DNA of 14,468 nucleotides from Kiritimatiellia bacterium (GCA_017411125.1 JAFPNP010000292.1:1-14468); one strand, 5' to 3'. Positions 12,001 to 14,014 are shown, counted from the stretch's first letter. Made by a program: numbers and translations. Notes: generated from the sequence alone by a model not told the origin.

Positions 12001-13491
12001 AACTGGGAACGCATGAAGTTCGACGTGATGGTGAACGGCGAGACGAAACAGTACGATTACGAGGAAGAAGTGTCGCTTGCCACCAACGCAGCGATCAACT
12101 GCGGAGCGACGCAGTACGTCTGCAAGGGTTGGACTGCCGTAAACGCGGAGCCGGAGTCGGGCGACGGCGCGAATGCGAAGTTCAAGGTGCTTGGCGACGT
12201 GTCGTTCGCATGGCTATGGGAGACAAACGTGGTCACGCTTGCACAGTCGGTAAATGCCGAGAATCTGGAGTGGACGGCCGGCGGCGCGGCGGAATGGCTT
12301 CCCGAATGGTCGGAAGAGGCCGCCGACGGTCTGCATCAGGCGTATTGCGAGGCGATTCCGAACGGAACGAACGCCTGGATCGCGACCACGGTGGAAGGCC
12401 CTGGAACCATTGTTTTCAAGTGGTGTAGCGCGCTCGCCGCCCGCAACACGAAGTTCCAGTTCATGGTGGACGGCGAGGTGAAGGGTATGCTTTCCGGCAC
12501 GAACGGGTGGACGGAAACGTCTGTCACGGTGCTTGGAGCTTGGAAGCATGAAGTCAGGTGGAGGTTGATGTCCGGCCGCAGCGGAGCCGTCGCCGGCGAC
12601 CGCGTTGCGCTCGACTGCGTGGCGTGGACGCCTTCCGCGCCGCCTGCGTCTTCCGTGTCGCCAACGCTCGCCGAGGCGCTCAATACGAATCTCGTGTGGA
12701 CGACTGACGGAGATGTAGTCTGGCACGGCGTTGCGTGGCAGTCGCCGACGGACGCCCGCGAAGCATGGGCTGAGGTCTCCGGACTTGGAGACGGCGGGAC
12801 GGCCGCCGTCCAGACGCGGGTGTATGGGTCGGGCGTGCTGTCGTTCGACTGGGCGGTGTCCTGCGAGGAGGACTACGACTGGATGGAACTGTCCGTCGAT
12901 GGCGAAGTGCGGGGCTATGTGAGCGGCGAAGCGGACTGGACGAAGTACGCGGTCGAAATCGCCGGCGACGGGTGGCACGTGGTCCGCTGGGAGTTTCTGA
13001 AGGATGAAATGGACGATCCGGAACTGGCCGGCGCGAACGTAGCGAGGCTCGACAACGTGGAGTGGAAGTCGGGCGACGTGCCGCCTGCGCTTGAGGAAAC
13101 GCAGACGACGCCTGTTCCCGTGCCCTATGCGGTTCTGGAAAGCGAGCATTTTGCGCACTATCTGGATTTGGCGGATGGCGACTACGAGGCGGCGGCGCAT
13201 TCCGTCGGAGCCAACGGCTATGCGGTTTGGGAGTCTTATTTGGCGGGACTTGAACCGGACAACGCGAACTCGAAGTTCATTGCGAAGATAGAAATGCTGT
13301 CCGATGGAACGCCGAAGGTCACTTGGGAGCCAGACACGCCTGAACTCCGTGCAACGCGTACCTATATTAAGTACGGAAAGAGGAGGCTGGACGATAGGGA
13401 AGAGGTATGGACGCCTATCGATGACGCTGTTGATGGCTCTGTCCTGCGCCAGTACAACTTCTTTAAAGTCGAGGTGAAGTTGAAGGAGTGA
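1..13491 (+). CDS. Giant multidomain secreted surface protein, 5' end outside the window
   Basis: The frame is open from base 1 to the TGA at 13489-13491, giving at least 4,496 residues (numbered here from base 1). A GTG at 229 lies inside the beta-helix and cannot be the true start, because the same frame reads sensible protein upstream (residues 1-76). The chain is a mosaic of extracellular beta-rich modules: beta-helix, fibronectin-like, split Ig-like, InlB-like, CARDB, four Calx-beta, further CARDB and NEW3-like modules, a carboxypeptidase-regulatory-like fold, an Ig-like array, FG-GAP motifs, duplicated InlB-like repeats, two jelly rolls and a C-terminal module. Such families are usually exported adhesins or binding proteins; that role is inferred. 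No catalytic site was recognised. The signal peptide would lie outside the window. The C terminus has no LPXTG motif and no hydrophobic segment with a basic tail, so the anchoring route is unknown. Aspartate, glycine, threonine and alanine dominate, with few cysteines. Confidence 0.95.
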   Translation, partial: TTGAFTWTPQELDGGTRIVTCLVSDGFWDIPANGGWRVSIPKWYVSGDGASTNAGTTASTPFREIQEAVAAAAEGDVIFVAEGVYVPVNTANKKIRVIATGGLDKTIIDGGGTNRCVYVGDQWVNYIPTETNTLFKGFTIRNGYASDANGCGGGVSGGSYERCVLEGNRANDEKWGGAAFRAFLYNCLLVGNSAAYGGAADSSSLYNCTVVSNTASSQGGGIYNVHARNTIVWGNVCTAGNSYSNNYNGISATIAYSCIAPNAPGTGNINTNPYFADPVGGDYRLQQYSPCLDVGNNAYVVGDADLSGTNRVIDGRVDMGCYEGWVYLPTPSAIDEVSAEDGTRIGMVRLTWTAGGYARTYGIYRASTNILAASELIGTTPALFFDDDTAAPETNYWYWVKGVNPAGEGPFGASDSGWCMAPMTFGTDGLATAMVGLPYNAQLTISGGSGNYVWTSGADDYDIDGWESTYLMDIDSPSGLLFGDDVSTSYPLPFDFPFYGKSYNKLWISSNGTLTFDGEFRTYTPSLDVFKSRAMITPFWKDLLQGSGGVYVSENGGESVTFLWYNDMYYSGHGLVNASVTLFADGSIVCSYGDGNANGAFVGISAGDGTRFRYFDKQGTSLNNADDIVFLPQDVPGGLTLGEDGTLSGTPTAPGEYVFTVFVTDEYGNGATRQVSVTVEENPNMRTVTFDLGEYGVRSGGGDLHQYVLLGESATAPSVRSRAGWVFDGWNGSFTNIPDSVTVAAKYRSAYADLHVDAIDVTNSVAAGEALSVRWTVGNTGNPSFNGRMTERISLVSANNPDDVRVIASPVFEGTVARDGSVERDATIEVPLKGWDGVWYVRIETAVNPSVQEYAVNNVATNDTTLEITAVPLPNLMVGEISGDVNLVPGKTATFSFTTTNSGAATASAPWMERIYLEFVDSGIAVKVGDISRTNDLDSASAINGEYLLTIPEFISVAGAVRVKVVADANGDVVESDDDDNVAYGVGTLSLATNLYLTAASTSAYENISGSGVRFTVRRSGPTTEAMTVTLGNSDATSASIPATVTIPAGSVSTVFYVKPIDNATVEGPRTVTVSASAGDCRPASLALTILDNEVPKLTVTLDKTSIREGDGVILATVTRELVTDEPLTVYLAGASTSRCSYPSSVVVPAGEASVTFEISVPNNETAQIAQELTLRASSSGYTSAAVSYTVEDDDVPGVTLSLTPEVVSEGAGAQAIYATLMRSDTNQIAQAVRIRLTASEANQLILPNEITIPKYTMAVRFAIGVIDNALDDGDREIDIDGAIVIESCGCNGQSSNGDVIHATVDIIDNDGPALALKADPTTMKEGFDPAGYLVLSHNSTLTEDLTVRLWVDAENEDEIVIPETVKIHAGETSVRIPVATLDDGVEDGGQLVSIYAEVDGDIFAPASTWVQISDQNLPDLTVAKVETIASVVAMENFIASFAVTNTGFMATSKVIPYAVHLVKGANANAISSATLVKSGTLTGGIDVGDALYGTVTLTAPEMPGDYRVAVVVDPDGTISELDSANNTGWSSAIGVTVAYTATAGVDKKIYMPGEVVTITGVVSRADGTTAGNVQIDPYVMLSGMRRSLLTTTAADGSYSATFTPTSGEAGDYLVGACYPGVNSKVAQDSFSIIGMKRSSTANVIWDIALGDSATRTVTIQNRSAVPLTGLTVTFTDVPEECGFTYSLPDTIPANGSVVLTLTATATGVTEQEDYKKFYAHILSAEGVSLDFPLYFHSQAQQAYLRATPTSINTTMAIGQTRYIEVTLVNDGKGDSGTVSVSVPDVNWLKIVSGASIDNLASGESATVTLVLSPTAEDELTLNSPLSGGRMAVNCANGTGCSVSLKFTPVSEATGSITVDAVDNNTYTLESAPHLSNATVRVSNPYTGATVATGKTGADGIWTVDGIPEGTYQLTVTASNHDTYADAITVEPGRNVRKEAFLQYQLVTVSWNVEKTEVEDAYDIQLLLDFETHVPAPIVKTYMPGELPTLNSGESYAFIVLLENTGLIAAERVSLTMPDIPGYDFTLLDNGVAVPAKSSVSIAVVFSRGASRAVSATATKCVYAATTVVEYPCGREHPRYSYPTTVRHGQCVAETGGIWIPEYNFPDESVEGEPGRGGVTIWEPEDFIGGGSTTYRKVGCSPEDVDAVCASVTLKLSQTLAMTREAFDGTLTLYNGNTTAPITNLKLDVSVLDEDGNECRDLFEIFANGTSGSMSEGSVLAGGISVTAGGTGSAMIRFIPERGAAPAVEKLYRFGGTVTYTDPFSGETATVKLTPVSLTVSPSPYLHLDYFVQRDVFADDPFTANTVEASMPAELAVLVRNVGAGNANKVTIASAQPEMVQNEKGLLVDFDLKDYSLDKAALNGATANLPLSVVSLGTIVPNESKVAQWWLTSTIEGHFIGMSATVTPVNSWNTPDTMLVDPNVGVHKLVRSIVADGDTLPDFLVCDGSDLYGTPNEIYTAVGYQLPVYVASVAPSATLPAGGEIVLPLSLTPARSGWNYGYATIPGIFRYTISRIVRGDGTEISLRNAWITDRTFRDGNTPLLEDRLHIVDEFTSGSDQTYTVYLLAKPSDVPEVVAFEGVTDGSIEYSVRNAVTVVFSKPIDPATFTVDDLTLVKQGSYLNDISALTVTPADDSGTRFIIGNLSALCSGYGRYELTVQCAGIADTVGQLGTVGKSVAWTYATAEAPYVIGADGVPVRRVQSLDTISVTFSAPIKPETFTSAALRMNNVAVGSGVNIAALDASGTRFSVSGLSSAQTADGEYTLAVDATAVAGLDDTPGVNAYTATWTRDTVAPVLQSLAHEDGLNGNEFTLTFSEDVTSESLTPGGATIKRNGASVALPATASLRRVGDNAPYQYVLAGIDSVLSEDGAYELTFSSNGITDEAGNVASGSKSVSWTVDRTPPAQITDLAISPDGGFSDADGITYTGALTVSGTLPEAGLTVEIVAKYVGGGETVLTTLPTAGGDTLPAGAFSQNIVMPGTGNATLVVRLTDAAGNSSDSEKGVSVDGIALTGTLTGASDDEGVVMTTATLEFSAKPMDADVTFDKFALTRDGEAIALEGVMFTKVDDTTFTLTGLDSLCAEDGVYVLTFNGSAVRKYTSGLLMSGSLVMRWRYENPDREPPTVTEVMFDGEAPREAYTNVFSSVSVTFSEAVNVPDLIVNGLIDRAARIDLLDAAGVVTGCVATVAGQQPYQWDAESNTLSWAIDAAGVPAGRARLILDSGLIADLAGNRLAAGGPTAVSAADGTEPVSPGYGMRSYTLSEPVLTQVNAQAMPMWYNGELYVGEKTADSKGKIRHYAANGTWSYLQSEGVDIEIPAQGCQGASVAFADMDGDGVAETYVGTATGDVLKYPGGTAIISLGANRAMPYAYDIDGDGCDELVAGGMDGRIRVISRDATTGAYSMTVLTDVNGAALIVPNGRAAPIVADINHDGLADVVSGDTAGNVWAYLGERRDGGIAPYQGGDQGLTALPCCATPICVFTNDVGLADRSRLGYGDVNGDGIEDLIVGRSDGSVVAMLGAETPSPIVPFAVKAVVSASAGTHGAIAPVGDATYDGGDAPEYTITPDVGYHVADVQIDGVSIDATNNYVFAPLTTSHAIHADFAIDTFAVTFEAGAHGALSGETAQTIDYGGVAVVPTVTPDVGYRFTGWSGDVSVPIVGNVTFTAQYAAIPYAITYTGLKGASNTNPETYTVEDEVVFAAPGEVYGWEFKSWTPASIALGSTGAVEVAANWERQKFDVTVNGETKQYGYEEEVTFTAPEPFETNGMQVVSLGTTFTVPVVTNEFTVVVTNGIEFAWDVLATNWWFATAETENGSITAPEAGWMADGTNFTLVAIPVEHYHFVGWTGDTEGCTVTNGTGLSVAMDRPRTIGATFAIDAFTVVFEAGAHGALTGETSQTSDYGESAVVPAVAPDAGYEFIGWSGDVSAPVTSNATFTAQYAAISYAITYTGLKGASNTNPETYTVEDEVVFVAPGEVYGWEFKGWTPASIALGSTGAVEVAANWERMKFDVMVNGETKQYDYEEEVSLATNAAINCGATQYVCKGWTAVNAEPESGDGANAKFKVLGDVSFAWLWETNVVTLAQSVNAENLEWTAGGAAEWLPEWSEEAADGLHQAYCEAIPNGTNAWIATTVEGPGTIVFKWCSALAARNTKFQFMVDGEVKGMLSGTNGWTETSVTVLGAWKHEVRWRLMSGRSGAVAGDRVALDCVAWTPSAPPASSVSPTLAEALNTNLVWTTDGDVVWHGVAWQSPTDAREAWAEVSGLGDGGTAAVQTRVYGSGVLSFDWAVSCEEDYDWMELSVDGEVRGYVSGEADWTKYAVEIAGDGWHVVRWEFLKDEMDDPELAGANVARLDNVEWKSGDVPPALEETQTTPVPVPYAVLESEHFAHYLDLADGDYEAAAHSVGANGYAVWESYLAGLEPDNANSKFIAKIEMLSDGTPKVTWEPDTPELRATRTYIKYGKRRLDDREEVWTPIDDAVDGSVLRQYNFFKVEVKLKE
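130..972 (+). other. Protein domain: right-handed parallel beta-helix with 'choice-of-anchor Q'-type closure
   Basis: Residues about 44-324. It opens with 'YVSGDGASTNAGTTASTPFR' and then an 'IQEAV...GDVIFVAEGVY' strand, the usual start of pectate-lyase-like helices in bacterial surface proteins. Helical rungs with short Gly/Asn turns follow, for example 'GGGVSGGSYERCVLEGNRA', 'LYNCLLVGNSA', 'LYNCTVVSNTASSQGGGIYN' and 'ARNTIVWGN'. The end 'GDYRLQQYSPCLDVGNN...RVIDGRVDMGCYEG' matches the closing motif of the family that NCBI names choice-of-anchor Q. Related helices bind or cleave polysaccharides; no catalytic residues were identified here, so a binding or structural role is more likely. Confidence 0.85.
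973..1260 (+). other. Protein domain: fibronectin type III-like
   Basis: Residues about 325-420. Features seen are 'VRLTWTAGGYARTYGIYRAS', a mid-domain aromatic strand 'TNYWYWVKGVNPAGEGPFG', and a closing Ser/Gly turn. These fit the W...Y.I.R / Y.Y.V.A.N..G.G pattern of fibronectin type III modules. It probably acts as a spacer between the beta-helix and the following Ig-like domain. Confidence 0.65.
1270..2049 (+). other. Protein domain: putative Ig (He_PIG-like) interrupted by a nested 'FNFYG/SSNG' domain
   Basis: The first half, 'VGLPYNAQLTISGGSGNYVW' (to about residue 460), and the second half, 'VPGGLTLGEDGTLSGTPTAP' then 'GEYVFTVFVTDEYGNGATRQ' (about 631-683), are the two halves of a putative Ig domain. 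In that family they normally lie a few residues apart. Between them sit about 170 residues (1381-1890) with 'YPLPFDFPFYGKSYNKLWIS' and 'SNGTLTFDGEF', a recurrent beta-sandwich motif of bacterial surface proteins. The reading frame is intact throughout, so this is a domain insertion and not a disruption. Confidence 0.7.
2053..2247 (+). other. Protein domain: InlB B-repeat-like
   Basis: Residues about 685-749. It has 'MRTVTFDLGEYGVRSGGGDL', then 'APSVRSRAGWVFDGWNGSFT', then a closing 'VTVAAKYR'. The V.F....G...G / P......G..F.GW / .AKY pattern is that of Listeria-Bacteroides InlB-type repeats. It is far from the larger InlB-like block near the C terminus. Confidence 0.65.
2257..2976 (+). other. 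Protein domains: two CARDB-like (cell-adhesion-related) modules
   Basis: Module 1 (2257-2610) reads 'ADLHVDAIDVTNSVAAGEAL', 'VRWTVGNTGNPSF' and 'VNPSVQEYAVNNVATNDTTL'. Module 2 (2611-2976) reads 'LPNLMVGEISGDVNLVPGKT', 'FSFTTTNSGAATAS' and 'DANGDVVESDDDDNVAYG'. The pattern of an opening DL.V strand, a central V.N.G turn and an 'E.DE.NN'-type acidic end is typical of CARDB domains, which serve as structural or adhesive modules in bacterial and archaeal surface proteins. Confidence 0.7.
2977..4257 (+). other. Protein domains: four tandem Calx-beta modules
   Basis: Modules cover about 2980-3288, 3289-3591, 3592-3939 and 3940-4257 (residues 994-1419). Each has an early 'EG/EN' acidic turn, a mid 'IPAGSVSTVFYV'-like strand and an end such as 'LTILDNEVP', 'YTVEDDDVP' or 'VDIIDNDGP'. 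That D(N/D)D.P ending is the Calx-beta signature and is expected to supply Ca2+ ligands between modules. The third module carries a 'CGCNGQSSNG' loop (near 3862-3891) that the others lack. The fourth ends in 'ISDQNLP', with two acidic ligands replaced, so its site may be weak. Confidence 0.85.
4258..4620 (+). other. Protein domain: third CARDB-like module
   Basis: Residues 1420-1540. It opens with 'DLTVAKVETIASVVAMENFI', has 'FAVTNTGFMATSK', and closes with 'DYRVAVVVDPDGTISELDSA' followed by NNTGW. This is the CARDB pattern, with the D.D..I.E.D..NN tail particularly clear. It follows directly on the last Calx-beta module. Confidence 0.75.
4621..5835 (+). other. Protein domains: macroglobulin-like, two NEW3-like and one carboxypeptidase-regulatory-like module
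   Basis: Bases 4621-4908 encode a 'KIYMPGEVVTITGVVSRADG' strand and 'ADGSYSATFTPTSGEAGDYL', typical of macroglobulin-like or Big-type modules. Bases 4909-5217 and 5218-5562 are two 'IQNRSAVPLTGLTVTF' / 'VTLVNDGKGDSGTVSVSVPD' modules with an added-value beta-sandwich look (NEW3-like). Bases 5563-5835 match a carboxypeptidase regulatory-like fold: 'GKTGADGIWTVDGIPEGTYQ' then 'LTVTASNHDTY...AITVEPGRN'. I recall this module order from other very large bacterial repeat proteins, but no search was possible. Confidence 0.55.
5836..7719 (+). other. Poorly characterised central region with a cysteine-bearing linker
   Basis: Residues 1946-2573. It starts with 'VTVSWNVEKTEVEDAYDIQL' and 'LDFETHVPAPIVKTYMPGEL', then an Ig-like strand set up to about 6180. 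Bases 6181-6447 encode a Pro/Gly/Tyr-rich linker with cysteines at 6181, 6217, 6271, 6418 and 6445, unusually many for this protein, which may form disulfides after export. After that come beta-rich stretches, including 'LHLDYFVQRDVFADDPFTAN' and 'VHKLVRSIVADGDTLPDFLV'. I cannot assign a named family with confidence; the phrases resemble conserved modules in other giant bacterial proteins. Confidence 0.4.
7720..9708 (+). other. Protein domains: array of about six bacterial Ig-like modules (SbsA/Big_5-like)
   Basis: Modules of roughly 108-115 residues begin near 7720, 8053, 8377, 8707, 9031 and 9364. Recurrent elements are 'VTVVFSKPIDPATF', 'ISVTFSAPIKPETF', 'FTLTFSEDVTSESL' and 'VSVTFSEAVNVPDL', paired with 'GRYELTV', 'GEYTLAV', 'GAYELTF' and 'GVYVLTF'. 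Most end in a Trp strand ('SVAWTY', 'TATWTRDTVAP', 'SVSWTVDRTPP'). The fourth ('AQITDLAISPDGGFSDADGI') is of the other Ig-like type that commonly follows such modules. These are stalk-forming modules; no ligand can be inferred. Confidence 0.75.
9709..10593 (+). other. Protein domain: FG-GAP/VCBS (integrin-alpha-like propeller) with four Ca-binding loops
   Basis: Four D.(D/N)xDG-type loops are visible: 'DMDGDGVAE' (9988-10014), 'DIDGDGCDE' (10111-10137), 'DINHDGLAD' (10279-10305) and 'DVNGDGIED' (10486-10512). Each is followed by a 'VGTATGDVLKY' / 'AGGMDGRIRVI' / 'SGDTAGNVWAY' / 'VGRSDGSVVAM' strand pair. This is the repeat of FG-GAP/VCBS beta-propellers, which bind Ca2+ in the loops. Only four canonical loops were found; 9709-9987 ('MWYNGELYVGEKT') may add a blade without the loop. 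Confidence 0.8.
10804..11259 (+). repeat. Intragenic duplication, copy A (456 bases, two InlB-like repeats)
   Basis: Encodes 152 residues starting at 'FAIDTFAVTFEAGAHGALSG' and ending 'GETKQYGYEEEV'. It matches copy B at 11617-12072 over exactly the same length with no gap. By eye, the first 234 bases differ at about 60 positions, while the last 222 (11038-11259) differ at about 19. Each copy contains two InlB-like repeats: one with 'GYRFTGWSGDVS...FTAQYA' and one with 'VYGWEFKSWTPAS...VAANWE'. Confidence 0.9.
11617..12072 (+). repeat. Intragenic duplication, copy B (456 bases, two InlB-like repeats)
   Basis: Second copy of the block at 10804-11259, shifted by 813 bases and ending 'GETKQYDYEEEV'. 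The 357 bases between the copies (11260-11616) encode another InlB-like segment with 'HYHFVGWTGDTEG'. After copy B, 12073-12237 continues with 'QYVCKGWTAVN', a further partial repeat. The gene therefore grew here by duplicating a two-repeat block. Confidence 0.9.
12238..13068 (+). other. Protein domains: two tandem jelly-roll (concanavalin A-like) modules
   Basis: Module 1 (12238-12630) and module 2 (12667-13068) share an order of elements. An 'AEN/ALNTN-L-W-T' start is followed by a Trp-rich strand, then 'VEGPGTIVFKWCSALAARNT' or 'VYGSGVLSFDWAVSCEEDYD'. Then come 'FQFMVDGEVKGMLSGTNGWT' or 'MELSVDGEVRGYVSGEADWT', 'WKHEVRWRLM' or 'WHVVRWEFLKD', and a final 'ALDCVAWTP' or 'RLDNVEWKS'. The 'GPGTLSF.WKVSS...L.F.IDG....ISG...W' pattern is familiar from surface proteins of Verrucomicrobiota and Planctomycetota. 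A carbohydrate- or ligand-binding role is likely but not shown. Confidence 0.7.
13117..13488 (+). other. Conserved-looking C-terminal module of the giant protein
   Basis: Residues about 4373-4496. It contains 'GANGYAVWESYLAGLEPDNA', then 'SKFIAKIEMLSDGTPKVTWE', 'RTYIKYGKRRLDD' and the closing 'YNFFKVEVKLKE'. I recall the same order (G...VWE.Y.AGL.P.., a short strand, P.V.WEPD, R.Y...GK..L, FFKV.V at the end) closing many giant proteins of Kiritimatiellae from gut genomes. Its terminal position and the absence of another sorting signal suggest a secretion or anchoring role; that is inference. Confidence 0.55.
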
Positions 13492-13556
13492 TGGCGGTCG
13501 ACGTGGTACGGCTCATGCAGGAGCGTTTGCACGCGATTTTCGAGCTTAAAAGGTAG
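13491..13556 (+). CDS. Possible 21-codon ORF overlapping the giant gene's stop codon
   Basis: An ATG at 13491-13493 overlaps the last base of the preceding stop (TGATG) and opens a frame that ends in TAG at 13554-13556. The product would begin 'MAVDVVRLMQERLHAIFELK', a plausible amphipathic helix. GGAG at 13485-13488 lies only 2 bases before the ATG, too close for a good ribosome site, so expression would depend on termination-reinitiation. I recognise no family. It could be chance or the remnant of a lost downstream gene. Confidence 0.2.
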   Translation: MAVDVVRLMQERLHAIFELKR

Positions 13557-13572
13557 GAGCAAGTGGAAGTTT

Positions 13573-13664
13573 GTCAAAATAGGGGGTATTTATGGCCATA
13601 AATACCCCCTATTTTAATCGACAAATACCCCCTATTTATAGACGTAAATACCCCCTGTTTTGAC
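13573..13664. repeat. 92-base element of four 23-base units with terminal inverted repeats
   Basis: Four 15-base cores start at 13577, 13600, 13623 and 13646, exactly 23 bases apart. Cores 2 and 3 read AAATACCCCCTATTT, core 4 has one change (TGTTT), and core 1 is the reverse complement (G5 in the centre). Each core is itself a dyad: AAATA and TATTT are complementary around five C or G. The 8-base spacers differ. The outer 20 bases at each end (13573-13592 and 13645-13664) are inverted repeats with one mismatch. The element could be an array of protein-binding sites, a MITE-like insertion (both ends are flanked by TT), or a terminator. It does not encode protein. Confidence 0.85.
13576..13615. 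terminator. Perfect 40-base palindrome, possible bidirectional terminator
   Basis: Units 1 and 2 of the 92-base element form a perfect inverted repeat with arms 13576-13595 and 13596-13615 centred on GGCC. In RNA this folds into a long hairpin that starts with AAAA and ends with TTTT, about 85 bases after the giant gene's stop. An A-tract before and a T-tract after a stem is the layout of a bidirectional intrinsic terminator, but only four T follow, then AATCG. The site may instead act as DNA, as a double operator. Confidence 0.4.
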
Positions 13665-13708
13665 TTGCATTCCTATAGGGACGGCATTGCAAATCCATAG
13701 GGGCGATA
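13665..13708 (+). repeat. Imperfect 22-base direct repeat next to the 92-base element
   Basis: TTGCATTCCTATAGGG (from 13665) and TTGCAAATCCATAGGG (from 13687) align over 22 bases with about 15 matches. It abuts the right end of the 92-base element and has nearly the same period, but a different sequence. It may be chance in AT-rich DNA. Confidence 0.3.
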
Positions 13709-13804
13709 GTGGATATCGTGGCAGCATATAATGCAAATAAAACTGTGTTTTGATGGCACATGTTCGCATTTAGTGTAGTTTAGGAATATTCTATTCGATT
13801 TACT
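13709..13804. other. AT-rich intergenic stretch without recognised genes
   Basis: Clearly richer in A+T than the flanking coding DNA. It contains a TATAAT at 13727-13732 without a good -35 element at the right distance, and a 15-codon ATG frame from 13731 with no ribosome site. It would be the place for upstream control sites of the leuA promoter, but no clear operator was found. Confidence 0.5.
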
Positions 13805-13833
13805 TTGACAGGCGACGGCGGATTTGGTACACT
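13805..13833 (+). promoter_or_regulatory. Sigma-70-type promoter of the leu leader and leuA
   Basis: A perfect -35 hexamer TTGACA (13805-13810) is followed by 17 bases and a -10 hexamer TACACT (13828-13833, four of six consensus positions). Transcription should start near 13840, only about 14 bases before the leader-peptide ATG and 187 before leuA. Its position directly ahead of the leader and attenuator fits a promoter dedicated to leucine synthesis genes. Confidence 0.8.
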
Positions 13834-13853
13834 ATGTGCCGTCTCTGAAAGAA

Positions 13854-13937
13854 ATGAACTACGGTTTCAACAGCTTCCTTCTCCTTCTGGGCCTTGACCT
13901 TGCGCTTGCGACGCGCGGGGGGTCTTTGCTTTGCTAG
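13854..13937 (+). CDS. leuL: Leucine-rich leader peptide of the leuA attenuator (27 residues)
   Basis: The ATG at 13854 opens a 27-codon frame that ends with TAG at 13935-13937. The peptide is 'MNYGFNSFLLLLGLDLALAT' followed by RGGSLLC: nine leucines in 27 residues. Four are consecutive (codons CTT CTC CTT CTG, 13878-13889), and more lie at 13893, 13899, 13905, 13926 and 13929. It has no domain and needs no stable product; its job would be to make the ribosome pause when leucyl-tRNA is uncharged. It lies 89 bases before leuA, between the promoter and a terminator. The ribosome site is weak (only a purine run GAAAGAA before the ATG). An in-frame GTG at 13836 would precede the predicted transcript start and is not favoured. 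The symbol is assigned by role, not by sequence identity. Confidence 0.8.
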   Translation: MNYGFNSFLLLLGLDLALATRGGSLLC

Positions 13938-13995
13938 GAGAAAGGAACAGGAGAAACAGCAAAGGAAACGGCCCCGCATGAAAGCGGGGCCGTTT
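13896..13995 (+). ncRNA. Leucine attenuator RNA: pause, antiterminator and terminator helices
   Basis: Three competing helices can be drawn. Pause (1:2): GACC 13896-13899 with GGTC 13921-13924, and GCGC 13902-13905 with GCGC 13913-13916. Antiterminator (2:3): GCGGGG 13915-13920 with CCCCGC 13972-13977, then 13923-13930 with 13958-13965 (CTTTGCT with AGCAAAG plus one G-U pair). Terminator (3:4): 13966-13977 with 13984-13995. A ribosome stalled on the four leucine codons at 13878-13889 covers strand 1 and leaves strand 2 free, so the antiterminator forms and leuA is read. A ribosome reaching the stop at 13935 covers strand 2 and the terminator forms. The pairing was worked out by hand; energies were not computed. 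Confidence 0.75.
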
Positions 13996-14002
13996 TCGTT
14001 TT
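13966..14002 (+). terminator. Intrinsic terminator (attenuator) in front of leuA
   Basis: A 12-base-pair stem, AAACGGCCCCGC (13966-13977) with GCGGGGCCGTTT (13984-13995), closes a six-base loop ATGAAA. TTTTCGTTTT (13993-14002) follows. The GC-rich stem and T-run are those of a strong Rho-independent terminator, placed 25 bases before the leuA start, where it can only serve to attenuate leuA. A weaker hairpin, CCGTTTT (13990-13996) with AAAACGG (14004-14010), overlaps its 3' arm and may form in read-through RNA. Confidence 0.92.
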
Positions 14003-14014
14003 AAAAACGGCAAC

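Noticed and set aside
12214..13200. 328-codon open frame on the minus strand
   Set aside because: In codon register with the sense gene, opposite the two jelly-roll modules; no coding signs of its own.
13573..13664. CRISPR array
   Set aside because: Repeats are 15 bases with 8-base spacers, one unit is inverted, and no cas gene is present; this is not CRISPR geometry.
13573..13664. G-quadruplex or i-motif
   Set aside because: Only three of the five-base C runs are on one strand and the fourth is inverted, so four G-runs are not available on a single strand within the element.
13727..13732. TATAAT as the -10 element of a promoter
   Set aside because: No TTGACA-like hexamer stands about 17 bases upstream; the TTGACA/TACACT pair at 13805-13833 is far better placed for the leader.
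13978..14004. Eight-codon ATG frame starting in the terminator loop
   Set aside because: It lies wholly within the terminator stem and T-run; it is a by-product of that structure.
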